Shown: in pieces, positions 34,794 through 45,745 of the stretch
How positions within the stretch are numbered: position 1 is the stretch's first letter
How the letters are laid out: every line of letters begins with the position of its first letter
NCBI GenBank assembly: GCA_946894095.1
Contig: OX335652.1
Location: forward strand, 7,897,001 to 7,961,000
Direction of reading: 5' to 3'
DNA from: Incurvaria masculella
Taxonomy: Eukaryota > Arthropoda > Insecta > Lepidoptera > Incurvariidae
Length of the DNA: 64,000 nucleotides
Notes under the pieces: generated by a model
Seen by the model: the letters and a program-made list of their open reading frames with translations, nothing else
Database searches by the model: none
Told to the model about the DNA's origin: nothing
Position numbers and translations under genes: made by a program

Positions 34794-35009
34794 TTTGAAA
34801 AATGTTACGGCTTTCCATGCGGCGGGAAGAGATATTCTCCGACGTTTCGAGCTAATCATTCAGCCCGTTGTCAAGGAGGCATCCGCCACGTTCAGTCGTC
34901 TGCTGCGTACAACGTGGCGGATGCCTACTTGACAACGGGCTGAACGATTAGCTCGAAACGTCGGAGAATGTCTCTTGCCGCCGCGTGAAAAGCCGTAACA
35001 TTTTTCAAA
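34794..35009. repeat. 99-bp-arm hairpin, Penelope-terminal-repeat-like
   Basis: Arms 34794-34892 and 34911-35009 are inverted copies with about six differences in 99 positions and an 18-nt loop. Each arm includes CTCCGACGTTTCGAGCTAAT and CAGCCCGTTGTCAAG. The CGAAACGTC motif next to a CTGA element resembles the hammerhead-like termini of Penelope-like elements, but the core is not canonical. Confidence 0.8.
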
Positions 35010-37612
35010 CATGTCTAAGGACCGCGATAATCTGAAAAGTAACTCTGAAATGTCGAATTAACGAATCCAGAAATCCGTGAAATCACGTAAAGGAAACTAT
35101 TAATTAAACTGTATAAGGTAAAAAGATAAATGAAATAGGAATGTGACATGTAGAAATGTATAATCAACCGTGAAGCACTTATACATAAATTTAGAAAGAG
35201 CCCAGTAAAAGCCACGTACCTGCTTAGTGCGATTACATAAATGAAATAATTTCATAACATCATCTTCTTTGTCCTGGTAACTGAAAACCATCAAGAAAGA
35301 AGTGGAAATCTGTTTCTAAAATGAACCATTGATGTCCCGAATAAATGAATTGATCTCATGATATAAGTTCTAATTTTGACTTATTTAGTATGCAGACGTG
35401 GAAGAGAGAGGTTCACACTGAAAGATGCGTAGCCTATTAGGGCTACCGTAATCTTGAACCGTCCATCGCTACAACTCAGCTATTATATTTGAGCAATGGT
35501 ATTACTTGTATATGGAGCTATTTGTCCGTATCCAACCTCAATTTATGCGGTGTAATCGTGCGGATAAAATACATCATAGAACCCTAGCGTTCCCTAAAGC
35601 TAACTGGCAGTGACTGCTCCTAACGACTCATTATCCTGACACTAATGGTGTTTCCCGTCAAGGAAGCGGGTGATTATTGGGCTACATAGTAGTACTCTGT
35701 ACCCAGAATTTCGGGTCCGGAACTATACTTCAAGTTCGTAGGAAAGACCGTGGTTAGAAGCGTGTTTATTACCTATGGGAAGCGTTGCGCTGTACCCGTT
35801 GCGACATCTTTTAATCTTTTAATTACATATTAGTTTAACTAATTAATTAATGTGGGATTCTAAATCTGGGATTTCTTAAAAACGTGCGTCAGTATTTCAC
35901 GACTGACCAAAAACTTCTGCTTTAAAAGGGGCAGAAAGGTTTTGCGTGGAGTATTGTTCGCATCTGTAAAGCAGCGCATACACTACTAAAGAGCTGTGCT
36001 TAAAATCTCAAGTTTATATAATAAATATCCCTGGAAAAGTGTTAAAACTACTGTTACGTGTAATTTAGGGAGCAAGTAAATCGTGAAAGTGTTAACCTTA
36101 AATAATATTAAAAATAGTGCAGATATTTAAAATGGGAAAACATTGTTTAAAAAATATTGCAGAATCTATTTAAATTTGCGTTCAAATGCATCAAGAAAAC
36201 TTTGAAAAAAACGTTAAAAATAGCAATGACTCTGACGTAAGTGAGATATTTTTTAATAAAAACTGAAAGTGAAGAAACCTGAAGAAACATCCAAAATGGT
36301 TTATATGGCTGCATTGCAAACTTGTCTTGTATATTTATGGATAGACTTCAGATTTTTTCGGCACCGCCCATACTGAAAGCTTTCTACGTCCTGACACGAT
36401 CAAAACAACCAGTGCGAAAACGTCACAAGGCAGGGAGCGATAATAATCTGAAAAGTCTGAAAAGTCATAGGTGGACACCTTGTGAAAAGGACATCAAACT
36501 TCTCAACGAATTATAAACTGTTTGGTTTGGCTGATGTAATGATTTATTATTCAAGTTTGTAATTATTCCAGCCGGACAGTAAACCTTATTTAAATTTACC
36601 AGGATTGAAAAACATATATTTCATTTATAGCAATATTATTTCTTAAAACAGATTTACCAAAATATTTGGTACATATTTGTTTTTGTTTTAGGATCCTGTT
36701 CTTTCACTCAGGCATGTAATGATTCAACCCTCATAACACTCAAAAACCTCACTTTACGGTGAATGAACATAATTACCGTATGCCTCATATTATTCCCTTA
36801 ATTCAATTATGTATTCTCCCTGAGTTGTTTTATTAATGGGCCATTTTAGGCACCTGTACTTTTCAGACTTTACGTTATTATCTCTGTTTTCCCTTACTAT
36901 CAGCATACATAAGCCCTCGGGTCGGTCTTGACAGCTCCCGGGAGATAAATCAGTTTATGGATCGCATCGGGGCATCAAAAGGCATCTTCTATTTCGATCA
37001 TCTTGTAATTTTAGGCCGGAACAGAGCCGGCCGTGCCGGCGCGGATCCGGGGGGAAATGGGTGTAATGGACCCCCTCTTTCCCTGAGTCACCACTAAGCA
37101 TTCAAGCAAGGGATGCAATTACTCCCATTTTGAGAATGAATGAATTTCTACGCAAATTAATTTGAATTACAGTTATTACTTTGAATTACAAAGATTTTTC
37201 ATGCACTGAGGCCTGGTACGTTTTTTGCTCACCAGATAAATACTTTTTTGGGTATATGGTGTCTTTTATGCGATTTTTTTCCAGGGCTTTTTATGTAAAA
37301 TGGAGGATAGACATATCATCGAAAATTCTAACGCAAAAGGTATGAATTACCCTTTTTTAATTCAAAATGTTCAGGTCCTGGTTTTTGGTCAACCGAAAAT
37401 GTTTTTTTGTACTTTTGCCCCACACCCATGCACCCACCGCAAAATCCTGGATCCGTTCCGGAGGCGAGGCATTGTTCTAGTTGTCGCCGGCTCCTGTACC
37501 CGGAGAGCGTGCTATCTGCTCGGTGGGCACGACCCACATCGCCGGTCGTTGAGCCCGGCCCACCGCTCTGGATGCAAATGGCCGCCAATATCATTAGAGT
37601 TCACCTTTCTAG
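35010..37612. other. mostly unassigned spacer
   Basis: No gene or named repeat recognised. A G+C-rich patch at 37430-37590 is open on both strands without motifs. Confidence 0.3.
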
Positions 37613-38253
37613 GAGTCGTATTCACTACGTATAATATTCACAACGTATAATCTTATTTTTTTCCAAAAACTTAAAACCATGCATAACGTATAATAGTCAC
37701 AACGTATAATGTTATACGTTGTGCATGAGTTTAAAAATAAAATAAACTCTTTGCATCATGCAGAACGTATAATAGTCACAACGTATAATATTCCTAACAT
37801 GAATTCACAAAAAAAGAAAACCATGCAGAACGTATAATATGCCAAGAAGCACTGCATAAAGCGCCCTAACGACGATACATTTAAGGCTGAAATTGCTACG
37901 AATCGATATCTGTTGAAGAGTAACAATTTGCTACAACGCTAATTGAGACGGTCGAAAAGTCGCGTGCGAGTATAATCTTTAATCTTATATCGATAAGGGC
38001 GCTTATCGTATGAAATATTTTAGGATTATATGATATGCATGGTTTTCTTTTTTTGTTAAATAAAGATCATAACATTATACGTTGTGACTATTATACGTTA
38101 TGCATGGAGAAATAAGTAATTTAATTTTTTGGACTTCTTCATGCACTACGTATAAGATTATACGATCTGCCGATTATACGTTGTGCATGGTTTTAAAATT
38201 TTGTTAAAATATGACATTATACGATCTGCATATTATACGTTATGCCGTTCCCC
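37613..38253. mobile_element. foldback element with ACGTATAAT-rich arms
   Basis: 641 bp flanked by the 9-bp direct repeat CCTTTCTAG (37604-37612 and 38254-38262). The left arm (37613-37840) and right arm (38025-38253) are inverted copies, each containing several repeats of ACGTATAAT, often paired as ACGTATAATAGTCACAACG and next to AAAACCATGCA. The centre (37841-38024) is not repeated. A 9-bp duplication with long arms suggests a Mutator-like foldback. No coding capacity. Confidence 0.85.
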
Positions 38254-38343
38254 CCTTTCTAGTTCCGCGCCGCGCTGCGCCCGCCGCCGCAGCGTTCGTG
38301 ACCTAGCCTCGGGGGATTCATACGATATGAACGATTGATATGA

Positions 38344-38400
38344 CCTTTTTTATGTGACTAGACATGAAGCACACCAACCGTCATGATATTTGCCCACCTC
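38344..38400 (-). mobile_element. SINE 3' fragment
   Basis: TTTTTTATGTGACTAGACATG and CACCAACCGTCATGATATT match the tail end of the SINE family, head missing. A further short body match (GAGCTGGATGGAAAACATGG) lies at 38855-38895. Confidence 0.5.
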
Positions 38401-39114
38401 TTCAACCTTCGGACCAGCACGGTATAACGTATGTTAATAAAACTGTGACGAGCCCTCAGCGCGGCCTGATGGACGTACTGGAAGGGGTAGGTACCGAACT
38501 CACTAACCTGTAGGTGCAATGTCCCGTATTCCACACCAGCGTCCGAGCCTGCAGCGGGTTGCTCCAGAGCTGTTCACACAGCAGACGTCTTACAAGCACG
38601 GTCACACAATACACTCAATGTTCATAAATAATCGTTCCAAAAGAATTTCAAAAATAGTTCGTCTATTTCTTGCACTTCAAAACGTTCGCGTCTCGTCTCC
38701 CGCGCGATTGTCTGCTCACTCGTCCCCCGCGCTCCTCCGCCGGTGCGTAAGTAGTTACGTTCAATCTACCCGCAACCAGCGAGCTCGTAGGAAATCGGTT
38801 AGGTATTTTGGCGGGAAAGGGAGATGCGCTAAGTGCTTCATTACAACGGGTCATAGAGCTGGATGGAAAACATGGACAATTTTTCATTGCCAGAGTGAAG
38901 TCTAACCGGCCCTGAGTGGATATTGGAAATGTTAGTGGAATTATTTATAATAAATTGTTTAGCACGTCAACGTGTATATAGTTATTTTCTAAAGTAAATA
39001 AGCATAATAGAATATCTTGAACTATTAATTAGCCTTTGAACATAGAGGTAGAACGTTAGGTTTTTTTACAAATCCTAAGATACCTTAAAGTGTACCTAAA
39101 TCCGTAAATATATT

Positions 39115-39215
39115 TTTATGTAAAAGGTAATTTATGGCTAATGCTCCACCAGTACATGCATGTAGACATGTAGCCCAAAACACCATAGAAGAACTGGGTG
39201 CCATTCCTTATGACG
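39115..39215 (-). mobile_element. SINE 3' fragment
   Basis: TTTATGGCTAATGCTCCACC, GTAGCCCAAAACACCATAG and GAACTGGGTGCCATTCC match the SINE 3' body on the minus strand, diverged. Confidence 0.55.
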
Positions 39216-39814
39216 TCGATAGTTGGAGGTTTATTAACATTTTGCTTAATTTAGTTGCACACACGTTCATACTTCAGGACCCAACGTGAGGCTTTCGTGA
39301 GCTTGGGTTGGCACATGCCGTGAATGTAAAATGGACGGACATATATTAAATGTGACTTGCATGTTGTGTCACTCTTAGCAACATGTGTTGGTGCGGTCAG
39401 GTTTATTCAAGTATTAATCTAAATAAAGAAAAACATTTATTAAACTATTTAGGTTAGCGATATTATGGCGACTGTTTTTGCGTATTTAATCATTTATATA
39501 GGTGATCGTGTTTAAAAAAAATAGTTTCTATTAAAATGAATCAGGGAAAGTAACTTTTTTTACACGTAAAAAAGCGTAATTTATTTGTTACTCATTGGCT
39601 TGGTCACTTTACATTAGTCATATAACTAATACTTCTTTGATTCAGGATAGATGGTGGTGTTTTGGTTTAATCATGACAATATTCGGTACTTTAACGATGT
39701 TAAGCAACATTCGCGATCAACTAATTAGGCCGACCTTCGATGCCTGGTCACATACAGTAAGAGTTTCAATAATCTTCAAAAAAACATAGGCGTACAGTTT
39801 AAAAGAAATATTTT

Positions 39815-40056
39815 TCAATAGTCAGCCTGGCTGACCATTAACAGCCAGATAACTATTCGACGGATTTATTTATGGTTCTGCTTATCTATCCGATATAGTA
39901 AGTCCATATCTTTATTAGTAAAATTATTGTCAGATTATAGAAAATATAATTCTCCGGCAATGACTTTTCGTATTTTGAGCAACGTGAATTTATACTATTA
40001 GTCCAAAAAGTACTATGTGAGGATTTAAAAATCGGCCCTAAGTTTTACTAAATACG
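39815..40056 (-). mobile_element. MITE-like element, GGGCCGATTTTT ends, copy 2
   Basis: Minus-strand relative of 1729-1965: the minus strand starts AGGGCCGATTTTTAAATCC and ends CTATTGAAAAAT, with TTTTACTAATAAAGATATGG in the middle. Strongly diverged. Confidence 0.55.
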
Positions 40057-40293
40057 TGAAAAACTATTAATTTTAATTTATTTTGTTTACATAGCCGGCA
40101 ATAGCCCAGTAGCAAGACCTACTAAGAATTAACGACTACTAAGCATCCTACTAAGATCCTTGGGAATGATAATGGAAAATATCTCCCTTTCCTAGAATAC
40201 GAGGGATGTTGCCGCACTGGATAGTCGGACAACCTTTTGGTAAAACTAGGGCCCTGAATGCGGGACCGTAATCTCATGTGAAAAGGAAAATGA

Positions 40294-40375
40294 GGTGATT
40301 AAGTTCCATACAATGGCTCGTGCCCGATTCCTGACTGAAATTAAGAAATATTTTTTCGAAATGTTGCACATTGAA
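40294..40375 (+). repeat. dispersed repeat, matches 15810-15895
   Basis: GTTCCATACAATGGCTCGTGCC and CTGACTGAAATTAAGAAAT repeat the segment at 15810 in direct orientation. Confidence 0.5.
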
Positions 40376-40654
40376 TAAACCAACTGAAATCTACTTCTGT
40401 AGAACTTTTATGGGTGGCTGTGCTGAGGACCCAAGCGAGGATACAGCGAGCATGGAAGGACGGTCGTAGCGATCGAAACTCATTTGTACGGCGGATACCA
40501 CGATACCACAGCGTAGCCACGATATACATAGTGGAAAACATCTGTCGTTATTTCGGTAAGGATTCGGAACGCGCAACATCAAATATTTTGTTCGCTAGAT
40601 AGCGAACTGTAAATTTCTTATGTGTCCTTGGAACTCGAGAAAAGCCGCCTATGA

Positions 40655-40810
40655 TTAAAAAAAACCGGCCAAGTGCGAGTCGGGTTCGCACACGAAGGGT
40701 TTCGTACCATCGTACAAGATTTAACACAAAAAATCACGTTTTTTGTATGGGGGCGCCCTGTGACAGACGGACGGACGGACGTTGGCACCCTTTGGGTATG
40801 GAACCCTAAA
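40655..40810 (-). repeat. GTCC-core dispersed repeat, copy 5, internally deleted
   Basis: AAACCGGCCAAGTGCGAGTC, ACACGAAGGGTTTCGTACC, a short GGAC run and TATGGAACCCTAAA: about half the usual length, with the middle missing. Confidence 0.8.
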
Positions 40811-41334
40811 TAAAGGCTAAGCCGCCCCCATACAAACGAGTTTCGTTGCTACTGCCATCTTTCCATGCTCGCTGCCTTGATACGTGTAAGACCAAGTATC
40901 CCATGACACATCTGCTTGATCACGACGCGCGACGCCTCGATGACCTCCGCTACCCGAAAGTAGACGCCTATTAATCCATAATCGGTCAACACATCCCCCA
41001 TTCACCGAAACATAGCGTTCAATAACAGCCATAACTCTCCGGCCACCGCGAAATTGTATTTTTACGACAATCGAAACTATCAAAAGTCGCCATGAATGCC
41101 GAGCGTTTTATTATCCAAAGGAGGGGCAGCGCTCGGCGGGCGACAAAGGATTCAATCGAAATTACACGCGCTGGGGCAGCCGCGATTCCGGGATAAAAGA
41201 AAAAAAGATGTTGCCTCAGAATACGGTATTTTAGGGTATTTCTCTCCCCAAAACTCATCTCTTTAGCGGCGTGAAGGGATAATTTATTGCGCGGAGGCGT
41301 GGCCGGAGCACGAGCAACGTGCGGGCAGGCTTAG

Positions 41335-41342
41335 TGACGTCA
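41335..41342. promoter_or_regulatory. CRE-like palindrome TGACGTCA
   Basis: A perfect TGACGTCA in a G+C-rich context (CACACGCGCG follows), with a TATA-like TAAATATACC about 45 bp downstream. This would suit a CREB/ATF-bound promoter, but no coding start follows that I can recognise, and an 8-mer can occur by chance. Confidence 0.2.
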
Positions 41343-41494
41343 CACGCGCGAAAGCGCGGGAGATGTAACGCACTTCAACTGAAGCTAAATATACCTTTTC
41401 GTAATAAACAACTATGCCCCTTTTCTCAACGAATGTGATTTGAATGTAGAATCGACATTGAAGCGCGACACGAAAGAAAGCTGTGAAAAGAACT

Positions 41495-41735
41495 ACTTAA
41501 TGCGTATAACGCAAGGCTGGACTTGAACCAGTAAACATACCTTTTACGGGTATTGCGCCTACTAATTTCGCCCGGTATCAATGACGATATCGGAAAAAAC
41601 GCGAAGAAAGAAGACATTAATTAAAGAAAGAACCCAGTAAAAATAACTGCTTTACGAATATAGTCCAATGCTGGACCCGAACCAGCAAAACATACCATTC
41701 GCGGATATTAGGTACGTCTACCCGTATACCCATAA
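41495..41735 (-). repeat. two tRNA-like B-box units, direct repeats
   Basis: The minus strand carries GGTATGTTTACTGGTTCAAG followed by TCCAGCC, and about 150 bp away a related GGTATGTTTTGCTGGTTCGG followed by GTCCAGC. Both have the tRNA B-box form and matching flanks (CCCGTAAAAGGTATG versus CCGCGAATGGTATG). No full cloverleaf is seen, so these are SINE-head or tRNA-pseudogene remnants. Confidence 0.4.
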
Positions 41736-42894
41736 TTTGGAATTCTCCTACAGTCTCTCCTCTCCTAATCGATTCCTCCTACTATAACAGTGTTTTAGAT
41801 TATACCTATACATACATTTATTTAATGCTTCATCTGTGTTGCGGACATTGACTGAAAAGATGTTGCCTTCATCACCAAAATCGTATTTACCATCATACGC
41901 CAGAGCCAGTCTTAGGTTGACTTAAGTAAATTTATTGACACGTACGTGCTTAGTATGAAAAAGTACATATTCTTGAGATCAAGTCATTCTGTGTATGTAA
42001 AACTGACATGACACAACTGTACTGTTATTTGTTGTCAGTTTCAAGGCCATTGAACGGAAAACGTAAGAATTACTTTCTTCCCGTGCGCCAGTCCTGTCAT
42101 CCATCCGTCACAGCCGTAAAAAAAACAACGGGTGAACTTGCTTCCATTGACCAGCATATTTCTTTGAATTCGATTTTTTTATCCTGAAACGAACAAGAAT
42201 TGTTTAAAATGCATATGAGATTAGGTTATATTTTCGAAACATATATTTTTCGCATGTGACATTTTCTAAAATACTTGAAGGAAGAACCCAGTTTTTCCAG
42301 CATTACGGCAGCTATTTAATATTAATAAATCCACCAGGAGGAATACAGCATAACAACAAAAATCCATTTGGCAGCATTTTTGTTATCATTCAACACTTCA
42401 ATATTTAGTGGGTACTTGTTAATACGTACGTTCTCCTATAACATACGAACCCATCTAACCAAAAACACCCTCTAGCCCAAAGTACCCAGTCGAACGTACT
42501 CAACAAGGAAAGCGTGTCTCTATGAATGAGCGATGCTGTTAATGGCATTCGGTGGCGGCATTTATTGCCGTTTTTGTGGAAAAAAAAGAAACAGATGTTT
42601 TATCCCAACTGGGATAAATTAGGAATTTATGGAGTGAATGATTTGACACTTCGCAGTGGATCTATTGGCATTGGGCGTCATCAATGCATTTAATATATTG
42701 GACAGGCGTTTAGGCAGTTTCTATAGATTGAATAACATCAAATTCACGAATGCTTTTAATATCACTGTACAATGGATATATTCCTTTTTAGTTATTTGTA
42801 TAACTTGGTGCAATAAAGTGCCCGTTTCCTGCAAAATTATAGTCTTGAACTATTTACTAGACGTGGATGGCCAGTAGATTCCTAAACATGTGTC

Positions 42895-43045
42895 ATGGTG
42901 ATACACATGTACGAAGCGCGTCACCCTCGGCGCCACGCTAGGCATTTCCAAGGAAAGCGTGTGTGGGTCAAAGTCCAATTTGTGGCGTCTAGGGTGATGC
43001 CTTTTGTACACGCAATAAGAACCTTTACTATGTTCATTATTTATT
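42895..43045 (+). repeat. dispersed repeat, matches 61320-61445
   Basis: CCTCGGCGCCACGCTAGGCATT, GTGTGGGTCAAAGTCCAAT and GGCGTCTAGGGTGATGCC recur in the same order and orientation at 61320-61445. Non-coding; class unknown. Confidence 0.6.
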
Positions 43046-43156
43046 ATATTTTTATCATACATAGATTATAAATTATCGAAATTTTCACATCGTGGGTATG
43101 CTGGTAAAACTCGTTAAGTGAAGAAACGAGAGTGATAAATGGACTTTAAAGTTTAA

Positions 43157-43698
43157 GGTGGCCCAACCCGCTCATCTCCCCATACAAAAGGGGAAAGAAG
43201 ATCACGCCTATATTTCTTTTCAGAGATCCAAAGTTTTGCTCAAATAAGCTTTATTTGATTGAAGTAGATGTCTGATGACAATTGGCATTGTAAAATTGTG
43301 TTTGGTTTCCAAGTTATGACGTCCGAAAGTTCGGATTTTTCGCGCGTTTTATACAATAACTTTGGAGGTGGATTACGCAATGATAAAGTAAGAACATCTT
43401 AAAAAGATTAGTCATCAGACATAGCTTATTTAATCAAGATTTATAATCTATTTGGTTTTTGTTAGATTTTTGACTACAGTGGTCGTGGTTTACTTTTAGC
43501 TATAAGTCGTTTTAAAATTAAAATTTTCGTAAATCTTACCAAATCATACACTATACACATTGCCTTTTTTGTGGACAGGTTGCATCTTCCTCATCACGGA
43601 GCCTGTCTTATTCTTAGAAACAGAGAAGGTCCCAGAGCGCAACAGCACGGTATTGTACCGTGCCCGCAAATGAGTTGAGGCCGCCGGGTTGGGCCACC
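43157..43698 (-). mobile_element. TTAA-target MITE, copy 3
   Basis: 542 bp in the opposite orientation to the copies at 6499 and 32554, with ends GGTGGCCCAACCCG and GGGTTGGGCCACC and a perfect TTAA on both sides (43153-43156, 43699-43702). The minus-strand open frame 43544-43747 lies within and beyond it and is incidental. Confidence 0.92.
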
Positions 43699-43894
43699 TT
43701 AATGGCTCATTTGTGGTATATGTATAAGTGTACATGTGTTTAAACAATCTAACTTTAAAACTTAGCTCCGTATCAATATATGGGTTGCACCAAACGAAAA
43801 AAAATAATTGGAAAATTAAGTAGCATAATTAACTCATTTTAGTAAAAAAAATCCACTCAACGGATTTTACCAGACAGTTGGCAACCAACGGTTC

Positions 43895-44040
43895 GTAGTG
43901 CAGGGCGCAGGGCCTTGCCTTCAATACCAGAGATCATCGATTCAAATCTCCGCCCCGTTCGTGCACCGTTGTTCTCTTTCTGAGTTCGCTACACGTTCGC
44001 TCAGTGCATTTATTTACAAATGCGATGATCAGATATTTTT
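43895..44040 (+). mobile_element. SINE head, tRNA-like, 3' truncated
   Basis: GTAGTGCAGGGCGCAGGGCC and GATCATCGATTCAAATCTCC (B box), then CCCCGTTCGTGCACCG, TTCTCTTTCTGAGTTCG and ACAAATGCG, which is the head and early body of the tRNA-headed SINEs. Confidence 0.6.
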
Positions 44041-45504
44041 GTAAATTACATTCAATGCCACATCCCGACGCTTTCCCGAAATAAATTTTCCGAGCGATTA
44101 ACCGTGTCTTGAAAATATGCATTGCTGTATTGCGAAACCAGATGGGCTTAGCTCCAAGTTGGACTTTGTATGACCGAAGAAGATTGTAATGAAAATATAC
44201 ATTTAAAAATCTTATGCAAATAGAGGTGCACATCTGTGCAAAATTATCCCCAAGTGTGTTCACTGCTAGGGTTTTGGGGCCACTTTTATGATATCACGTG
44301 GTTAATCAGGCATAATGAAGGCAACATAACATAATAGCTCACAAGCCCCTATAAGTTCACTTTATTGATCCTCCTGCGCCGTACCATCCCCCCCTCCACC
44401 CCCCCCCCCCGCGCCCCTCCCCGCCCCGCCCCGCCCCGCCGCCGAGCAACGCCCCCGGCGAGCGAACAGATTAAATATTAAGTTAGCATCTGATTTATCG
44501 ACACGATGAATATTTACCAAGTGCCCGAGCCCGCGCGATCCTTATAATGCAATTACCTCGGGAGCACCTCGCACCACTTACGCACTTAAGTCAGTACGCC
44601 TCGCTTTAAGTTAAGCCCGAGTAAATCCGCGGGCGTTGCGGGGAAGAACCGCGCCTTGGCCGCGCGGAGCGTACTCTATTGGATTATTTTTAGGTGTTCG
44701 ACGTCACCGCGGTGAGCCACTGTGCAGTGCGCCTTACCTCGCCCGAGAATAGATTTTCTTGAAGCACACATTTCCCCTCCGCTGCGTCTTGAGAGGGTAG
44801 AAATCGAAAGTGTGGCGATCGTAGTGCCGTGCACTGTACATGCGTGTCCGTTTGCAATAGGCCACGTCTTCCCGGTACCGACAAGTCTCTATTGGATTCG
44901 AACATTCTGGGATTGTTTTTTTTTCCCAATTGAATTAAATATTTCTCGATAGTTTATCGACAAATATTTGTAATTGTACATATCACTGCTCTTGCAAATT
45001 ATTGTTTTATTTAAAACTCCAAACGTAGTAAAATTAAGCAAATTTTATGCTCTATTGTCATTAAAAATATCTTAAGCTCAGTAAAATGTAATCACCTTTT
45101 AGGTCGTCAATGAAGTCTTCTCTAAAGTATTTGGTTTATGTAGGGCTTCTTGACAAAGGAGACTTCTAAACACTTAAAATGTCGCGAACTTTTTCAGCCT
45201 CTTTACGAACAAAATCAATAAAACTGTGAACGCTGAAAAAAGAAAAGGCGATTAAATAAACGACCAACTGAAGTACGCAGCAAGTGAAGCAGAGTATGGT
45301 GTATATTTGTACGAATGGTTTTTACACCAGAGAATACTTGTAATGCTTTAGCATATATTAAATATAATACAGTAATTACTGTATTAGCAATTTTGTTAGT
45401 TATAAGTAATTTGACACCGAGGGTTGCTGTTTCTTTTGTTATTTATTCTTTGTCTTCTGTTAATTTAGACGTTCACTGTTGTTACACATTTAAAAGGTTT
45501 TCTG
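44041..45504. other. unassigned, with a G+C-rich tract
   Basis: A C-rich tract at 44387-44441 (CCCC runs and CCGCCCCGCCCCGCC) is followed by CpG-rich DNA to about 44900. No coding region is recognised; the open frames at 44690-44929 and 44722-44952 are on opposite strands and lack motifs. Confidence 0.35.
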
Positions 45505-45745
45505 TAAAACAGTGTTCTGATTACGGCTTATTGTTTACCTTATTGTATACTTCCTCAGGACTCGCGGCGCGACCTGGAGGATGTCCGACAAGTATTTCAG
45601 TCAGAAATCAACTCTGAGATGATTTATGAGTGAACTAAGAGTTGATTCTGACTGGACGACGGGTCGGAAGTCCTTCAGGTTGCGCCGCCGGTCCTGAGGA
45701 ATTCACTTGTAATCAACGCCTTGTACTAACATACTGTTTATGATT
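45505..45745. repeat. hairpin with Penelope-terminal-repeat-like arms
   Basis: CCTCAGGACTCGCGGCGCGA (from 45555) and AGTCAGAAATCAACTCT (from about 45599) recur inverted, up to 45705, with differences. The first motif is close to CATCAGGATTCGCGACGCGA at 56796, beside the Penelope-like fragment, which suggests a shared terminal repeat. Confidence 0.65.

Larger units (their letters stand above)
40811..42890. other. unassigned spacer with a G+C-rich patch
   Basis: No gene recognised. The part 41090-41360 is G+C-rich and holds a CRE palindrome (separate entry). Two tRNA-like motifs in the same orientation lie at 41495-41735 (separate entry). Confidence 0.3.

Noticed and set aside
34820..34860. 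Hammerhead ribozyme in the 34.8-kb hairpin
   Set aside because: CGAAACGTC is present on the minus strand, but the CTGA element reads CTGAATGA or CTGAACGA instead of CTGANGA, and no good stem II is seen.
37625..38246. CRISPR array or satellite
   Set aside because: The ACGTATAAT motifs are reiterated at irregular spacing and in opposite orientations in two arms. This is a foldback structure and not an array of equal repeats and spacers, and the DNA is clearly eukaryotic.
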